From the NCBI GenBank assembly GCA_002383485.1, contig DFYY01000037.1, positions 1 to 64,000 on the forward strand: a DNA stretch of 64,000 nucleotides, in the 5' to 3' direction. The stretch's first letter is position 1; every line of letters begins with the position of its first letter. The stretch is from Bacteroidales bacterium UBA4070 (GTDB lineage Bacteria; Bacteroidota; Bacteroidia; Bacteroidales; VadinHA17). The position numbers and the translations under genes were made by a program. Shown here in pieces: positions 22,201-27,981 of the stretch. A model generated the notes under the pieces. That model saw only the letters and a program-made list of their open reading frames with translations, did not search any database and was not told where the DNA came from.

Positions 22201-24550
22201 TTCCTGATTCAATCCTGAAATAGGTGTCACTATCCGGGGTGATGCCGGAGGTTGTCCATTCTGTTCCGGAAGTTGCATACTGCGGACTTTCGGAAAAAGT
22301 CTCCTGCCATACCAGGTTATTGATGAACGTCCACTCCCCGAAGGTGCCTGATGCAGCTGCAGTGGCAGAAAGGTTGGCCGAAGTGTTGTTGCATATATTC
22401 TGTACCGGCCCTACTGTCGCAACGGGGGTTCTGTCAACATACAGTATCTTTGTGTCTGTCACAGTAGCACAGGGTGCTGTGCCGGTAACAGTGAGTGTCA
22501 GAGTGACCGTTGCATTTGCTTCTGCACCCCCGGGCGTGTAAGTCGGGGTGAGTGTCCCCTGGCCTGAAGTGATTGTTCCGGCACCGTCCTCTGACCAGGT
22601 AAGTGTAACGTAATTTGAGGCTGTAGCATCACTTACGGTATAAGGGGTGCCCTGGCAGGTGGCATCGTCGGCTCCAGCATTAACCTGCGGAGCTCTGACA
22701 ATTGTCAGAATGAGAAAATCAGAGACTGCCGGACAGGGTCCTGCAGGATTGTTTGTTGTAAATGTAAGGTTTACTGCACCCGCAGTTATGTCGGTTGCGC
22801 TCGGAGTATAGGAAGTGCTCAGGCTTGTGGCGTTTCCGAATGATCCGGTACCTGATGTGGACCATGTACCTGATGTTGCTGACCCTCCTGGAACTGCAGT
22901 TATTGTTGCCATGGTGTTTGAACAAATTGTCTGATTCGGTCCGGCATTAACCGTTGCTGGCTCACCTATAAGCACATCAACGGGATCAGAAAGAGGTCCC
23001 GGACAAAAAGTAGGAGAAACACCGAATGCCCTCACGGTGTATTCACCTGAATGGGCTACCTGGCTCAGAATAAGAGTATTTGTAGTAGCACCCGGTACGG
23101 GAGTCCCTTCTCTATACCACTGCCAGTATAAGATAGCCGGAGGAGTGGTCGCACTGGCGGTCAACGTAATAGAACTTGTCCCGTCAAAACAGAAATCCGA
23201 TCCGGTACGAGTAATAGAAGGTTTATTTGGTATGCCGTTTATCGTCAGTATGATCTCGGTAGCCGGGCCAACGCAGAGAAGACCGGCTAAGTCCTGGTCA
23301 AGTACATAATAATCGTAAACTCCGGGGGCGACATCCGGAGGAGTATATGACGAAACACCACTGGCAACCTGGTTTGTCAGGGCAGCATCAGAATACCAGA
23401 ATAATGTTCCCACAGGCGTACTTGTAACCTCCAGGGTATTATCTTCTCCCTCGCATATTGTAACGTCCTGGGCTACAGGTGCGGGCGGTGCATCAACCAC
23501 AAATATCATGGCTGTGGCAGTCCGGGCATCTGCAGCATTAGGAGACGTCTGACTGAGATTCCAGGGATTGCAATAGTTCCAGTTCCGGACAGTAACCTCA
23601 AAGTAATCATTTGGTACTGTCACATTGGCAGGATAAGATATGGGGAATGTCTGCTGAGATCCGCCAGTGGCATTGGGTCCCGTTGAGATTACCGGCCCCT
23701 CAAAAAATCCACTTGCAGTGGAATAAGGTGCAACAAGACTACCGTCAAGAGGATTCACAGTCCAGCTGTTTGGCATCGGGTTTCCGCTTGCATCCGTCAG
23801 CTGTACAATCCTGCCGTATACATTAATACTTAAATTCGGGATACCCTGCGTTGCACTCGGCGTAGTTCCGTATACAAACTGAACATGCCTTTCAATGTCA
23901 TTGGGGTCAGACAGATCCGGAACAGTAGCTTCAGTACAGGCAAACGTGCTGGCATCCCTGAAGCGAAAATCAACCAGGGGCTCCCCCTCACACACTTCAT
24001 GAATCACAGGATCAATGGCAATCTGTCCGTCACCGTCATCATCAGTGTGCCAGTTGGCAAGTGGCTGCATCTGGGTAAGGTCAATTATGGAGTAAGGCAG
24101 GGGACCCGCACCATCAGGATCATACCTCAGAATCATGAATACATTATATTGACAGTCGTCATCACTTGGAAGCATAAAAGTATGATTCCGCATGATCACC
24201 CATTTGCCATAGACATTGAAAGGATTGGCTGGATCCAGAAGGGTAATCTCATTATGAGTGGCATCATTATAGAAGTTAATGATTTCAATATTATTCCCGG
24301 CCATATCATCAAGCCTGAAGGTAATTCTGATATACCCGGTGGGCATGCCTGCAGGTGCGTCAACCACAAATTGGTAAGAGACCAGGTATGACGCTGGCAC
24401 GCACCTTTGTACGGCACTCTGGAAACTTCCGGGGCTGCCGACCAATTGCCCGTTAGCAATCTGAGTCAGTGCAAATAACAGCACTGCCGGCAGAACTATA
24501 TGCTGCCTGATGTACTTTTTAAAGGCAAGGAAACAATTGGACGTTTTCAT
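7229..24550 (-). CDS. Giant multi-repeat surface adhesin with T9SS type B sorting domain
   Basis: 5773 residues in one unbroken frame. An N-terminal signal (hydrophobic LPAVLLFALTQIANG, about 20-34) is followed by Ig-like and jelly-roll-like segments (about 35-1400), five near-identical 96-residue repeats (about 1410-1880), mixed SprB-like repeats (LQCNGDNSG, LLCNGDPTG, VSCFGGNNG), fourteen 84-residue repeats (about 2870-4050: DD-x-IGTCP ... GGEPGYTYLW ... TTTYTVTVTDANGC), eight Ig-like domains (about 4410-5170: QPAD-x-x-xC ... YQW), five PKD domains (about 5250-5665: WDFGDG) and a terminal gliding-type CHU_C domain (about 5670-5773, FNRWG and PWNGYYKG). That last domain is the T9SS type B signal. 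Most repeats hold one Cys pair, fitting disulfides outside the cell. The likely role is adhesion or motility, as for SprB. It is probably monocistronic, flanked by terminators. Confidence 0.95.
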   Translation of the reverse strand: MKTSNCFLAFKKYIRQHIVLPAVLLFALTQIANGQLVGSPGSFQSAVQRCVPASYLVSYQFVVDAPAGMPTGYIRITFRLDDMAGNNIEIINFYNDATHNEITLLDPANPFNVYGKWVIMRNHTFMLPSDDDCQYNVFMILRYDPDGAGPLPYSIIDLTQMQPLANWHTDDDGDGQIAIDPVIHEVCEGEPLVDFRFRDASTFACTEATVPDLSDPNDIERHVQFVYGTTPSATQGIPNLSINVYGRIVQLTDASGNPMPNSWTVNPLDGSLVAPYSTASGFFEGPVISTGPNATGGSQQTFPISYPANVTVPNDYFEVTVRNWNYCNPWNLSQTSPNAADARTATAMIFVVDAPPAPVAQDVTICEGEDNTLEVTSTPVGTLFWYSDAALTNQVASGVSSYTPPDVAPGVYDYYVLDQDLAGLLCVGPATEIILTINGIPNKPSITRTGSDFCFDGTSSITLTASATTPPAILYWQWYREGTPVPGATTNTLILSQVAHSGEYTVRAFGVSPTFCPGPLSDPVDVLIGEPATVNAGPNQTICSNTMATITAVPGGSATSGTWSTSGTGSFGNATSLSTSYTPSATDITAGAVNLTFTTNNPAGPCPAVSDFLILTIVRAPQVNAGADDATCQGTPYTVSDATASNYVTLTWSEDGAGTITSGQGTLTPTYTPGGAEANATVTLTLTVTGTAPCATVTDTKILYVDRTPVATVGPVQNICNNTSANLSATAAASGTFGEWTFINNLVWQETFSESPQYATSGTEWTTSGITPDSDTYFRIESGRMAGRDLDAEAVWTSDPIPIASVSPVKVSVYLQEVASLENDDYIRVYYSINGGTETLFTTNGDNGNDFGTRTATVTNLTGNDLRIIIKCRNDSNDEYYYFDNIVVRQVSAQAEPVIMTVTSATSGVTGLWQGDNRFRWSVFSSHNGCDSASAVYTIRRDISPAAANAGPAQTFCETSSTVLAANAATNGGTGTWTLTGGSGTVAEPNNPLSAVSGLGYGVNTFRWTITSALGICASTSSTVTITRNRNPIDLSGNVTIVKNPVCYNTPGQLQITGTEADVKYYLRTGGVDGSFVQGNGGTITLTTPNLTSATTYEIHAIKDVTGCSIIFGSYTINVNPEFTLAQLHASHNICAGATTTISVVLTGGTSPYTIVWNDGSDHTINNYVSGTDITVGPYPVGSTAISLTSVTDNNLCVPASLGTPIAITVGSTPTAATLTGTGDACVGPTSSLTFTVTDGAPPYDIIINGVTYLDRVSGSSISFGALPVGNYTYNLTSVIDACGNPVPPGGLPPAYSFSINEIPSANGTANNALVICSNGVTDIVLQSTVAGSTFNWTVSHSPAVTWLAGKAPVAGSGVIGTVIGQNLQHTGAGPVTVVYAITPAGPASTFCPGPQITRSVIVNPTAELNDPADITICNGTVSSVVTFTTNRTGGSTTYSWTNNNTAIGLAASGNGNLPSFTAVNTGTLPVSATITVTPSFEGCPGTPQTFIITVNPSAQVNDPADQVHCNSVAVPVLNFGTNRTGGTTTYAWTNSNTSIGLAANGSGPLPAFTATNGGTSPISATITVTPTFSNGGQSCSGTPQTFTITVNPSAQVNDPANQVHCAGTAVPSLTFVTNRSGGTTTYAWTNSNTAIGLAASGAGNLPAFTATNGGTSPITATVTVTPTFSNGGQSCSGTAQTFTITVNPSAQVNDPADQVRCNNAAVPALTFTTNRTGGTTTYAWSNSNTAIGLAASGTGGLPAFTVTNGGTSPISATITVTPTFSNGGQSCSGTPQTFTITVNPSAQVNDPADQIHCNGMAVPSLTFTTDRSGGTTTYAWTNSNTSIGLAASGSGNLPAFTATNGGTSPVTSTFTVTPTFSNGGQSCSGTPQTFKITVNPTPALNSTLTPPDVCSNSLFTYTPTSLTAGSTFSWTRLAAAGITPAGPVTGTNGVSETLRNLTSAPIAVTYEYVLTANGCTNTQNVVVNIKPEPVISNQSASVCSGETLTHHILLDNFVNPADNVTFTWPVPILSGGLSGGTARTVPSSADMTDTFVNTSGLAETATYTVTPVYNGCVGESKIIVVTVGSQPVLGNLNMFACSAVSTGLVMAVAPTSSPATTYDIASIAVQAGLVAGAGNAVAANSINDASYLANDTFANETGVNRTVIYRIRPVFGATCIGDWVDVVVTIRPQPVIVPGQNQTVCSNVPASLEIKLVPLNTPAASTFSWPQPVMSAGSVQGTAGTNVAADPAGTLHITDTFENYGITPITATYTVTPYSSSGCAGTPVDVVITVNPEPAAPVITGDDMLCTDQTNIIYTIPLTPGSSYTWTVPASVGTKVFDANSNAIIINAATTAGSGTITVTETNSFGCTGPAGSFDVDVMAPAPVSVISGDDIVCALETGAYSVPNNAGSVYTWTLPTGAALIGDPSAASITVTFGTISGNITVREVNAAGCITNHTPLPVTVRPLPTAVISNSGTVCIEDTHPVNITLTGAAPWVLVYAINGADQPAVNIAASPYTHNATTAGNYTVTSVTDANGCTNAGIGNATVSHFPVPTATISGTTAVCAGQSATLTISLTGASPYDFTYTDGVTPVTVMNHPVNIYTFTVTPASAVTYTLVSMEDNNGCNGNISGTATVTINAQPVLAFAVTDLQCNGDNSGAINLTVTGSASNSFSWLGPDGFTAGTEDISGVKAGLYNVTVTSGDGCVASGQATVFQPNVLTLSSTGNMVLLCNGDPTGAGSFTAAGGTAPYTFTTLVNTAGATLTSAASSVAVTDAGGGTITVRVTDAHNCTAESTIIVTEPPALSLAATSTNVSCFGGNNGSIIISVTGGTAPYIYAWTASGGGSGITAGAPNQGGLTAGTYDLTVTDANGCNITGTWTLTQPTALVVTATADDNLIGTCSSAQLTATVTGGVMPAGGYIYSWSPAAGLSATNISNPVATPASTTTYTVTVTDANGCIKTASVTVDVAPVLAAVAFADDNLIGACPGSQTQLHVNVNGGEAPYSFIWLPAGGLSDPAVREPMAAPAATTTYTVTVTDANGCTATANVTVNVAPELDVTATVDDNLIGTCPTSVAHLSATPTGGEGAYTYLWDNAGTLSSATSATPTAKPAVTTTYTVTVTDANGCTDQATIVVNVAPDLSVTATADDLFIGTCPSSVSHLDATVTGGEGGYTYKWTPLTGLDDNNIKTPTAKPAVTTIYTVTVTDANGCTATSNITITVRPALTLTLAVDDSQIGTCPGSEAHITSTAGGGEPGYTYLWTPAAGLSSDTDPNPTAKPAVTTTYTLTVTDQNGCSISRDITVNVVSPLTVTASAADPLIGTCPTSNTTLNAVALGGEPGYIYSWLPVTGLDNPAIQTPLAKPAVTTTYTVTVTDNNGCTATADVTVTVAPDLTATATVDDGTIGTCPTSVAHLDVIAGGGEPGYTYLWSPVAGLSDPNSKTPTAKPSATTTYTVTVTDANGCQTTASVVVNVAPVLNVTVSADDYNIGTCPASDAQLTATASGGEPGYTYLWSPATGLSDATISNPTAKPAVTTSYTVLVTDVNGCTATASLTITVAPELAATATVSDPNIGTCPTSQTTLDVIVTGGEPGYTYLWSPVTGLSDVTSKTPTAKPAVTTTYTVTVTDNNGCQTTAPVTVTVLPDLVATATADDLLIGTCPTSRSNLGVTVTGGEPGYTYSWAPATGLNNPNVSNPIAKPSVTTTYTVTVNDANGCQATDNITVTVAPELTVSAVADDDILSTCPTSVAQITATAAGGEELAGGGYTWSWAPSTGLSATNIPNPVAKPASTTTYTVTVTDANGCTAVNTITIEVRPPLAAIATATDYLIGECPSSTTTLDVSVTGGELPYAYSWAPAASLNDATTKSPVAKPAVNTTYTVTVTDANNCTVTATVTINIAPPLTATASVDDDPIGACPTSVAHLSTTVSGGEGGYTYLWDNAATLDDATKANPTAKPAVSTLYTVTVTDANGCQTTAQVQVNVAPDLTVTATADDDIIGACPTSVATLTATGAGGELLLSGDYTYNWSPAAGLNYTNVKSPIAKPAVTTTYTVVITDRNGCTATDQITITVMPPIALTTTPAVYAGGYNITCNGASDGEIDLEVTGGEAPFAYTWSGPSGYTATTQDISGLIAGTYSVTVTDANNCASTTTVVLLEPAVLTLGRTPDVVLACFGDATATGSFSVSGGTAPYVISVITNTSGATVNITGTSLSFTGGAVGEVTAGVVDANNCTAQATITITQPLQLLPGTVTGDQEVCYQGDPTPLNEVTAPAGGPAAILFQWERSLDNGATWSDVPGANMASYDPPAGILQTTHFRRRVNSAACDPAYSNPVVVTVNPLPVASIAGTGFVCPGDAATVTVTITTGESPFTVVLSDGTTVNNYISGSPITVNPTVTTTYTITSVTDNNGCTVAAPHTNLTGSATIDVKTVPEIVVQPVSQTVCEDDAATFITDAGGTTNPHYQWYIDSGSGMTLMPGETAATLSVTAVTAMNGYRYQAEISGDCPVPVLSDIVTLTVNEKPEIITQPADVTLCSGEDAIFTVDAGVTTSPVYQWYVDSGSGWTPATGARYQGANTSTLTVVSALEMMSGYQYMVRVSGICTPYVESMPVTLTVTRQAEITQHPASITLCEGQAAIFTVNAGLTTNPSYQWELSLDGGATWTPIAGATNATYTIAAVATADNNTAYRAVVSSTCGSSLISMPAYLTVNELPEITDQPDDVVICEYAIADFIVDAGVTTGAAYRWQRSIDGGTSWNNLTETATYFGVSTMNLKVNGTNRIMSGDMFRVIVSGTCTPPDTSVAALLTVNTAPEILAQPVAATICENTNTAFNVSAQGTALTYQWFVDTGSGFSAVTDGGVYSGATTNTLSLTTVPRTYDNYRYRVEVEGTCAPKAVSQTVMLDVSIETIITQQPADSAICEFMTSAFTALADGANLTYQWQAFTGGAWNDLANSGIYMGVNTPTLMVFGPSRTMDGTRYRVVIGGDCSADLISDEAVLTVYTAPELSDHPDEFRGCPGGSATFSVVAAGTNLVYQWQVNSGAGFVNVTDNATYSGTATPTLTVNNLDLSMNGYLIRVVVSGTCLPPVTSSFAPLRVYMEPSIISEPADAEVCALTGAIFYSQVFNTGAGETTVWQVNQGAGWSNLSDGPVYQGTQTPQLVITSATTAMNGWHYRLEITGPCGLYYTREALLTVNAWPTAQIEPVDTLLVCGGIPTQLHGHPAGGSGIYSTHRWFGDIGPLSQFNIENPVFNTSMAGYYRLIYQVTDSKGCVGLDTLVVEVEKPVAMFTADVPSGCQPLTVNFTNGSSGYTSLLWDFGDGNTSTDVNPSHTYTNTGPALDYRTVRLEVTSANGCVSSMEQNITIYPEILSDFVISEDTICSGESVMFSLLPGAFRYYWNYGDGFQETGSNVISHVYFNTTIAPVTYNVTLRTESFFGCISETTLPVVVYPTPIPAYIATPASQVFPAATVTFTNNTNPGTWTWLWNFDDGNTSADMSPVHTYGAPGNFDVSLTVSNGVCSEDVVHTVIVMPTPPIADFDSIPSGCQPWNVIVNNTSLYATTYYWDFGDGHTSNAMNPNYTYLQAGTYQVTLTVTGPGGQDTESQIVHVYPSPRAYFDVSPPKVYVNDEEVRLFNLTEGGDSFIWEFGDGDTSHLRDPYHKYTTEGIYDITLHAYSVNGCYDTYVMSPAVTVEPFGDLVFASVFKPSLEGPIEIDELPNSGEAMDMFFFPPIRETVLEYHMQIFNRWGTLIFETFDINKPWNGYYKGKLCQQGVYVWLVEGKYANGRPFKKAGDITLLH
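9030..11330 (-). repeat. Eight Ig-like repeats within the giant adhesin
   Basis: Eight domains of about 92-98 residues share the pattern PEI-x-x-QPAD-x-x-x-C, then YQW, then a closing VSG-x-C and LTV strand. They are clearly homologous but diverged, unlike the tighter arrays upstream in the protein, which suggests an older expansion. Confidence 0.85.
12395..15945 (-). repeat. Fourteen 252-bp repeats within the giant adhesin
   Basis: Fourteen consecutive units of about 84 residues. Each has an acidic DD, an IGTCP box, GGEPGYTYLW, KPAVTTTYTVTVTD and NGC-T, then a linker ending in VAP or VRP. Conservation is high but not perfect. Units 11 and 14 carry a short insertion after GGE. Confidence 0.9.
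18905..20325 (-). repeat. Five near-identical 288-bp repeats within the giant adhesin
   Basis: Using the GGGTCATT landmark, unit boundaries fall at 19176, 19464, 19752, 20040 and 20316, so the period is exactly 288 bp for three steps and then 276. The four units nearest 18.9-20.0 kb are almost identical in protein (NDPADQVHC ... TTTYAWTNSNT ... FSNGGQSCSGTPQTF). The unit nearest 20.3 kb has diverged. This is the most recently expanded part of the gene. Confidence 0.92.
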
Positions 24551-24635
24551 ATCCGGGAGTTTAACTTTTACAAAACACTTGGTTTCTAATATTAAACTGA
24601 ATAAATCATTTCAGGTTACCATGTTGACTATTTTA

Positions 24636-24667
24636 AAACAAAAAAGGTTGCATAATATTATGCAACC
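24636..24667 (-). terminator. Strong rho-independent terminator of polysaccharide locus
   Basis: 24646-24667 is a perfect 22-bp palindrome (11-bp arms, GGTTGCATAAT and its complement). On the minus strand it is followed by a TTTTTTGTTTT tract. It lies 37 bases after the deacetylase-like gene and separates the polysaccharide locus from the giant adhesin gene. Confidence 0.85.
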
Positions 24668-24704
24668 CAAACTAATAAAACCATAATAGCTAAAATTAGG
24701 GATC

Positions 24705-25547
24705 TCAGCGAAACAGTACTGACTTAATAAGATTCCTGATGTTCTGACCGACCAGTTCCTTCATCCATGGGATCACACCGCTGGTCCATCTTTGCGGATG
24801 CGTGTTAATAATCATTATATCAGGCATTTTCCTTAAAGATAACGCTCTGATCAAATTAAATGTGGTATGAAAAGTCATGTTGTGCCCTTCAGCTGCTACA
24901 CTCTCCGGAACTGAATTTTTAAGTACCCTGTCCCTCCTGTTTGCATTAGAAGCATCCCAGCGCCTTCCGGTATCAGTAAGATATAATACTTTATTGTAAT
25001 CAATGTCAAGGTAAGGCTCGCAGATAATGCCAAAATCCCTGTAACTTTCAACATCCCATAGTTTTCTGTTGTCATGCGCCGAAAGCGGATCGCCATGCAT
25101 CGATATCACCCTGACAGGATAATATTGCCTAAGTAATTCCAGGTTGTGCTTAAAGGACTCCCTGGCCAGTTTAATCCCCTCCAGGAATTCTTCCTGCTCA
25201 ATCACGGCAAACCGCGATTTCCCAATCGTTTTCATGGCCCAACTCAGATCTTCATAATGATAGGCAACCTCATGACCCATCCCGATAATTTTATCCAGGA
25301 CTGCACGCTCCGCGTGGACGCCCCGGTCAGCAGTGACTCTGAAATGATAGCTTGCGGTTATTTTTCTGTCATACTCAAGTTCGGCCATTGCCAGCGCCCG
25401 CTGCGGCTGCCTGTCTACGTCATGGCGCAGCACGACCATCCGTGACTGGTGTCCGGCCATAAACTCTTCGAAGGTCCGGAAGCTATATCCCTGATCGGCA
25501 AGGGCGCTGAGAAGAAGACCGTAGGTTTCTGGAGTAAAATCTCTCAC
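24705..25547 (-). CDS. Polysaccharide deacetylase-like protein (NodB/CE4 fold)
   Basis: 280 residues from a GTG start; no in-frame ATG fits better. VLRHDVDRQP near residue 35 matches the first NodB motif (catalytic Asp and a metal Asp). Later motifs with conserved His are HEVAYHYEDL (near 90) and ISMHGDPLS (near 148). No signal peptide is visible, so it probably acts in the cytoplasm, perhaps on a lipid-linked or soluble sugar. It is the last gene of the polysaccharide side and is followed by a strong terminator. The substrate is unknown, and a non-hydrolytic member of the fold is possible. Confidence 0.7.
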   Translation of the reverse strand: MRDFTPETYGLLLSALADQGYSFRTFEEFMAGHQSRMVVLRHDVDRQPQRALAMAELEYDRKITASYHFRVTADRGVHAERAVLDKIIGMGHEVAYHYEDLSWAMKTIGKSRFAVIEQEEFLEGIKLARESFKHNLELLRQYYPVRVISMHGDPLSAHDNRKLWDVESYRDFGIICEPYLDIDYNKVLYLTDTGRRWDASNANRRDRVLKNSVPESVAAEGHNMTFHTTFNLIRALSLRKMPDIMIINTHPQRWTSGVIPWMKELVGQNIRNLIKSVLFR

Positions 25548-25615
25548 AGTGAGTAATCCCTTTTGGGGAAAGAACGAAAAGTGCTCAATATTTCATGGAT
25601 CGATAACGCAGCAGC

Positions 25616-26609
25616 CTATCTTACAACTATAGCAGATGACCAGTCGGAGTCACCTGAAACAACCACAAAATACCTGCCCGGCCTCAAGTCATCAATGTTT
25701 ACCTTTGCCTCAGGAACGTCATCAAACCTGAGTGACCGCACCAACTCTCCTTTCATGCTGATAAGCTCAACACCTCTTATCAATGTCACACCATTGACTG
25801 ACCTTACCGTCGGAAGGGCCGTTCCAGAAAACTGAATGTTCAAACTCAGACATGAGGATATCAACCCACTGTTCTCCATCCCATGATTGTCTGACAAGTG
25901 ATTTCAGTACATTGCACCGGTCATATGAATAGACCCTCCTTCAGCCATTCTCCCATCTTCCCTCACGGTAGAACTGAGCGTACATCTCAGCCAGTCTGTC
26001 ATAGGAATCGTAAAGGTAAAAGATCTGAGAGAGATACTCTCCGGCTGAATTGGTGCTGTATTTAAGCGACAGTTTGCCCGTGGGACTGTTTTCATAGAAT
26101 ATTGTGTGGTCCGGTTGCCATCCATTATCCTTCCACCTGAAGTTTTCTGACCGGATCAGCAGATCGTTCAAATCATACTGAAAAAGAGTATCCAGTCTGC
26201 TGGCAGCCCAGGCCTCGCCATTCCACCGCAGGATCCGCTGACCTGCCTTTCCGCTGGCAGTATATGTATAGGAGTATTTTGTGTCAGGACTCCAACTGTC
26301 AATGTTCCAAAGGCTTACCACATAATCATTGAGCAGGCCGGCGGAGGTATAGGTATAATCAACCCTCGAAATGCTGTCGTTGGCGGCAGCATCATACTTA
26401 ACCAGACTGGCCAGATTGCCCCCGGCATTATAATTATAATCCATAATCGCAGACAACTGCCATGTACCGGATACGGCATCCCGGACGTACTCTCTCTCAA
26501 CTATCGTTTTAAGAGACAGTATTTTCTTGTCCCGCTTTTGTGCAAAAAGAGGAAGAGTGAATATCAGGCCAATCAGCACGCCGGGAATTATCTTCTCATT
26601 TATTCTCAT
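25616..26609 (-). pseudogene. Broken T9SS-secreted RHS/YD-like repeat protein
   Basis: The gene starts well, with signal peptide MRINEKIIPGVLIGLIFTLPLFA and then WNGEAW / YTYTASGK-type repeats, and hits an in-frame TGA at 25941-25943 after GRWENG. Homologous-looking sequence continues past the stop in the same frame (RRVYSYDRCNVLKSLVRQSW, then DGEQWVDIL) to about 25820. The reading frame then switches, and the last 60 residues (GVELISMKGELV ... LRPGRYFVVVSGD) form a T9SS type A-like sorting domain ending at 25616. One nonsense codon plus one frameshift is the simplest reading. It lies between the dehydrogenase and deacetylase genes. Confidence 0.75.
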
Positions 26610-26673
26610 AACTTCTCAGGTTAACATCATGTAAATCAATTAAGATCAGGTTTTGTTCATCTCAACAGCCGTT

Positions 26674-27978
26674 TCACCAACACAATCCTTCGTAATTGGC
26701 AGGTTTCTCTCCTTGTATAACGCCCGCCAGGTCAATAAATTCTTTTTCAGGATTACTTAACAGGGCTTCAAGAAACTTTTTGTGCCTGTGACTTATTACA
26801 ATAAGGTCCGACATCCTGATCACATCGCTGATATCATTTTGTAACAGACTCACAAAATGAGGCAAATGGTTGCTTATATACTCACGGTTTGCTCCAAGAA
26901 GCCTGGATGCATTAATGTTTCCGTCATAGATCCGTACTTTATACCCTTTCCCTGTCAACTGCTCTGCAAATGTAACCATGGGACTGTTCCTCAGGTCATC
27001 GGTACCCGGCTTGAAGCTTAAGCCCAGGATGCCTACATTGATCAGTCCTTTTTCCAGGATCATTTTCAGCGCAAAGTCAATGTGGTTTTTGTTCGACTTA
27101 TCAATGGATGCTATCACCGGAGTTTCCAGATAGCTGTCATGCGCCAGCGTTCTCAGGGCAAGAAGATCCTTCGGGAGGCATGAGCCGCCATAAGCGAAGC
27201 CTGGCATGAGGTAGGCACCCGAAGTATTAAGGTGTGTCTCCCTGATAAACAACTGCATCAGCTCCAGGGAGTCAATGCCAATGCTTTTGCAAATCTCTCC
27301 CACCTCGTTTGCGAATGTTATCTTCAGTGCATGATATGCATTGTTAATGTACTTTATCATCTCTGCAGCGCCTGTAGAAACTACCTCGAACGGGGCGTCA
27401 ATACCTGCATAGACGGACCGGCAGATCTCAATCCCGCTTCCCGAATCACTTCCTGCAACCGTATAAGGAGGATTCATAAAGTCACTGACCGCGGTTCCTT
27501 CCCGGAGAAACTCAGGATTCGATACTATGGCAAAATCAGCATTCCTTGCCTTGCCCGATACTTCTTCAATGATTTTACCTGTCTTTTCATTTGTTCCGGG
27601 AGGAACTGTGCTCCTTATCAGCACCGTGTGAAAAGTCTCCTTGCTCTTTAAGGCATCACCTATCTCATGTGCCGTCTGGAATATTCCGGACAGATCAAGA
27701 TGACCCTCCCTGTCAGACGGGGTCCCTACGCAAATAATTGAAACATCGGATCTTTTCACTGCCTCCCCCGCATCAGTCGTGGCATAAATTTGACCCGATG
27801 ATACTCCCGAGGATATAAGCTTAATGATATCCTTTTCGACGATTGTCGGAATACCCGATTCAATCATCTTTACCTTTGCTTCATTGATATCGACTCCTGT
27901 CACCCTGTGCCCGTGACGCGCAAGACACCCTGCAGTAACACAGCCCACATAACCTAATCCGAAAATTGAAATATCCAT
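26674..27978 (-). CDS. algD: GDP-mannose 6-dehydrogenase-like nucleotide-sugar dehydrogenase
   Basis: 434 residues. The N-terminal NAD motif is FGLGYVG (6-12), the catalytic Cys is Cys267 in FAYGGSCLPKD, and GLSFKPGTDDLRNSP marks the C-terminal domain. The general pattern, including the final residues (GLCW, against GICW recalled for Pseudomonas AlgD), is closer to GDP-mannose dehydrogenase than to UDP-glucose dehydrogenase. The expected reaction is a four-electron oxidation of GDP-mannose to GDP-mannuronate with 2 NAD. It starts 3 bases after the upstream stop and is the last intact enzyme of the coupled operon. A UDP-sugar substrate cannot be ruled out from sequence alone. Confidence 0.82.
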   Translation of the reverse strand: MDISIFGLGYVGCVTAGCLARHGHRVTGVDINEAKVKMIESGIPTIVEKDIIKLISSGVSSGQIYATTDAGEAVKRSDVSIICVGTPSDREGHLDLSGIFQTAHEIGDALKSKETFHTVLIRSTVPPGTNEKTGKIIEEVSGKARNADFAIVSNPEFLREGTAVSDFMNPPYTVAGSDSGSGIEICRSVYAGIDAPFEVVSTGAAEMIKYINNAYHALKITFANEVGEICKSIGIDSLELMQLFIRETHLNTSGAYLMPGFAYGGSCLPKDLLALRTLAHDSYLETPVIASIDKSNKNHIDFALKMILEKGLINVGILGLSFKPGTDDLRNSPMVTFAEQLTGKGYKVRIYDGNINASRLLGANREYISNHLPHFVSLLQNDISDVIRMSDLIVISHRHKKFLEALLSNPEKEFIDLAGVIQGEKPANYEGLCW

Positions 27979-27981
27979 TCT

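Noticed and set aside
7229..24550. Many open frames of 60-190 codons opposite the giant adhesin gene
   Set aside because: Codon bias of the long repetitive gene leaves the other strand open; none has a start context or a recognisable domain.
25941..25943. In-frame TGA as a recoded codon
   Set aside because: A frameshift follows within about 130 bases and there is no recoding element; decay is simpler.
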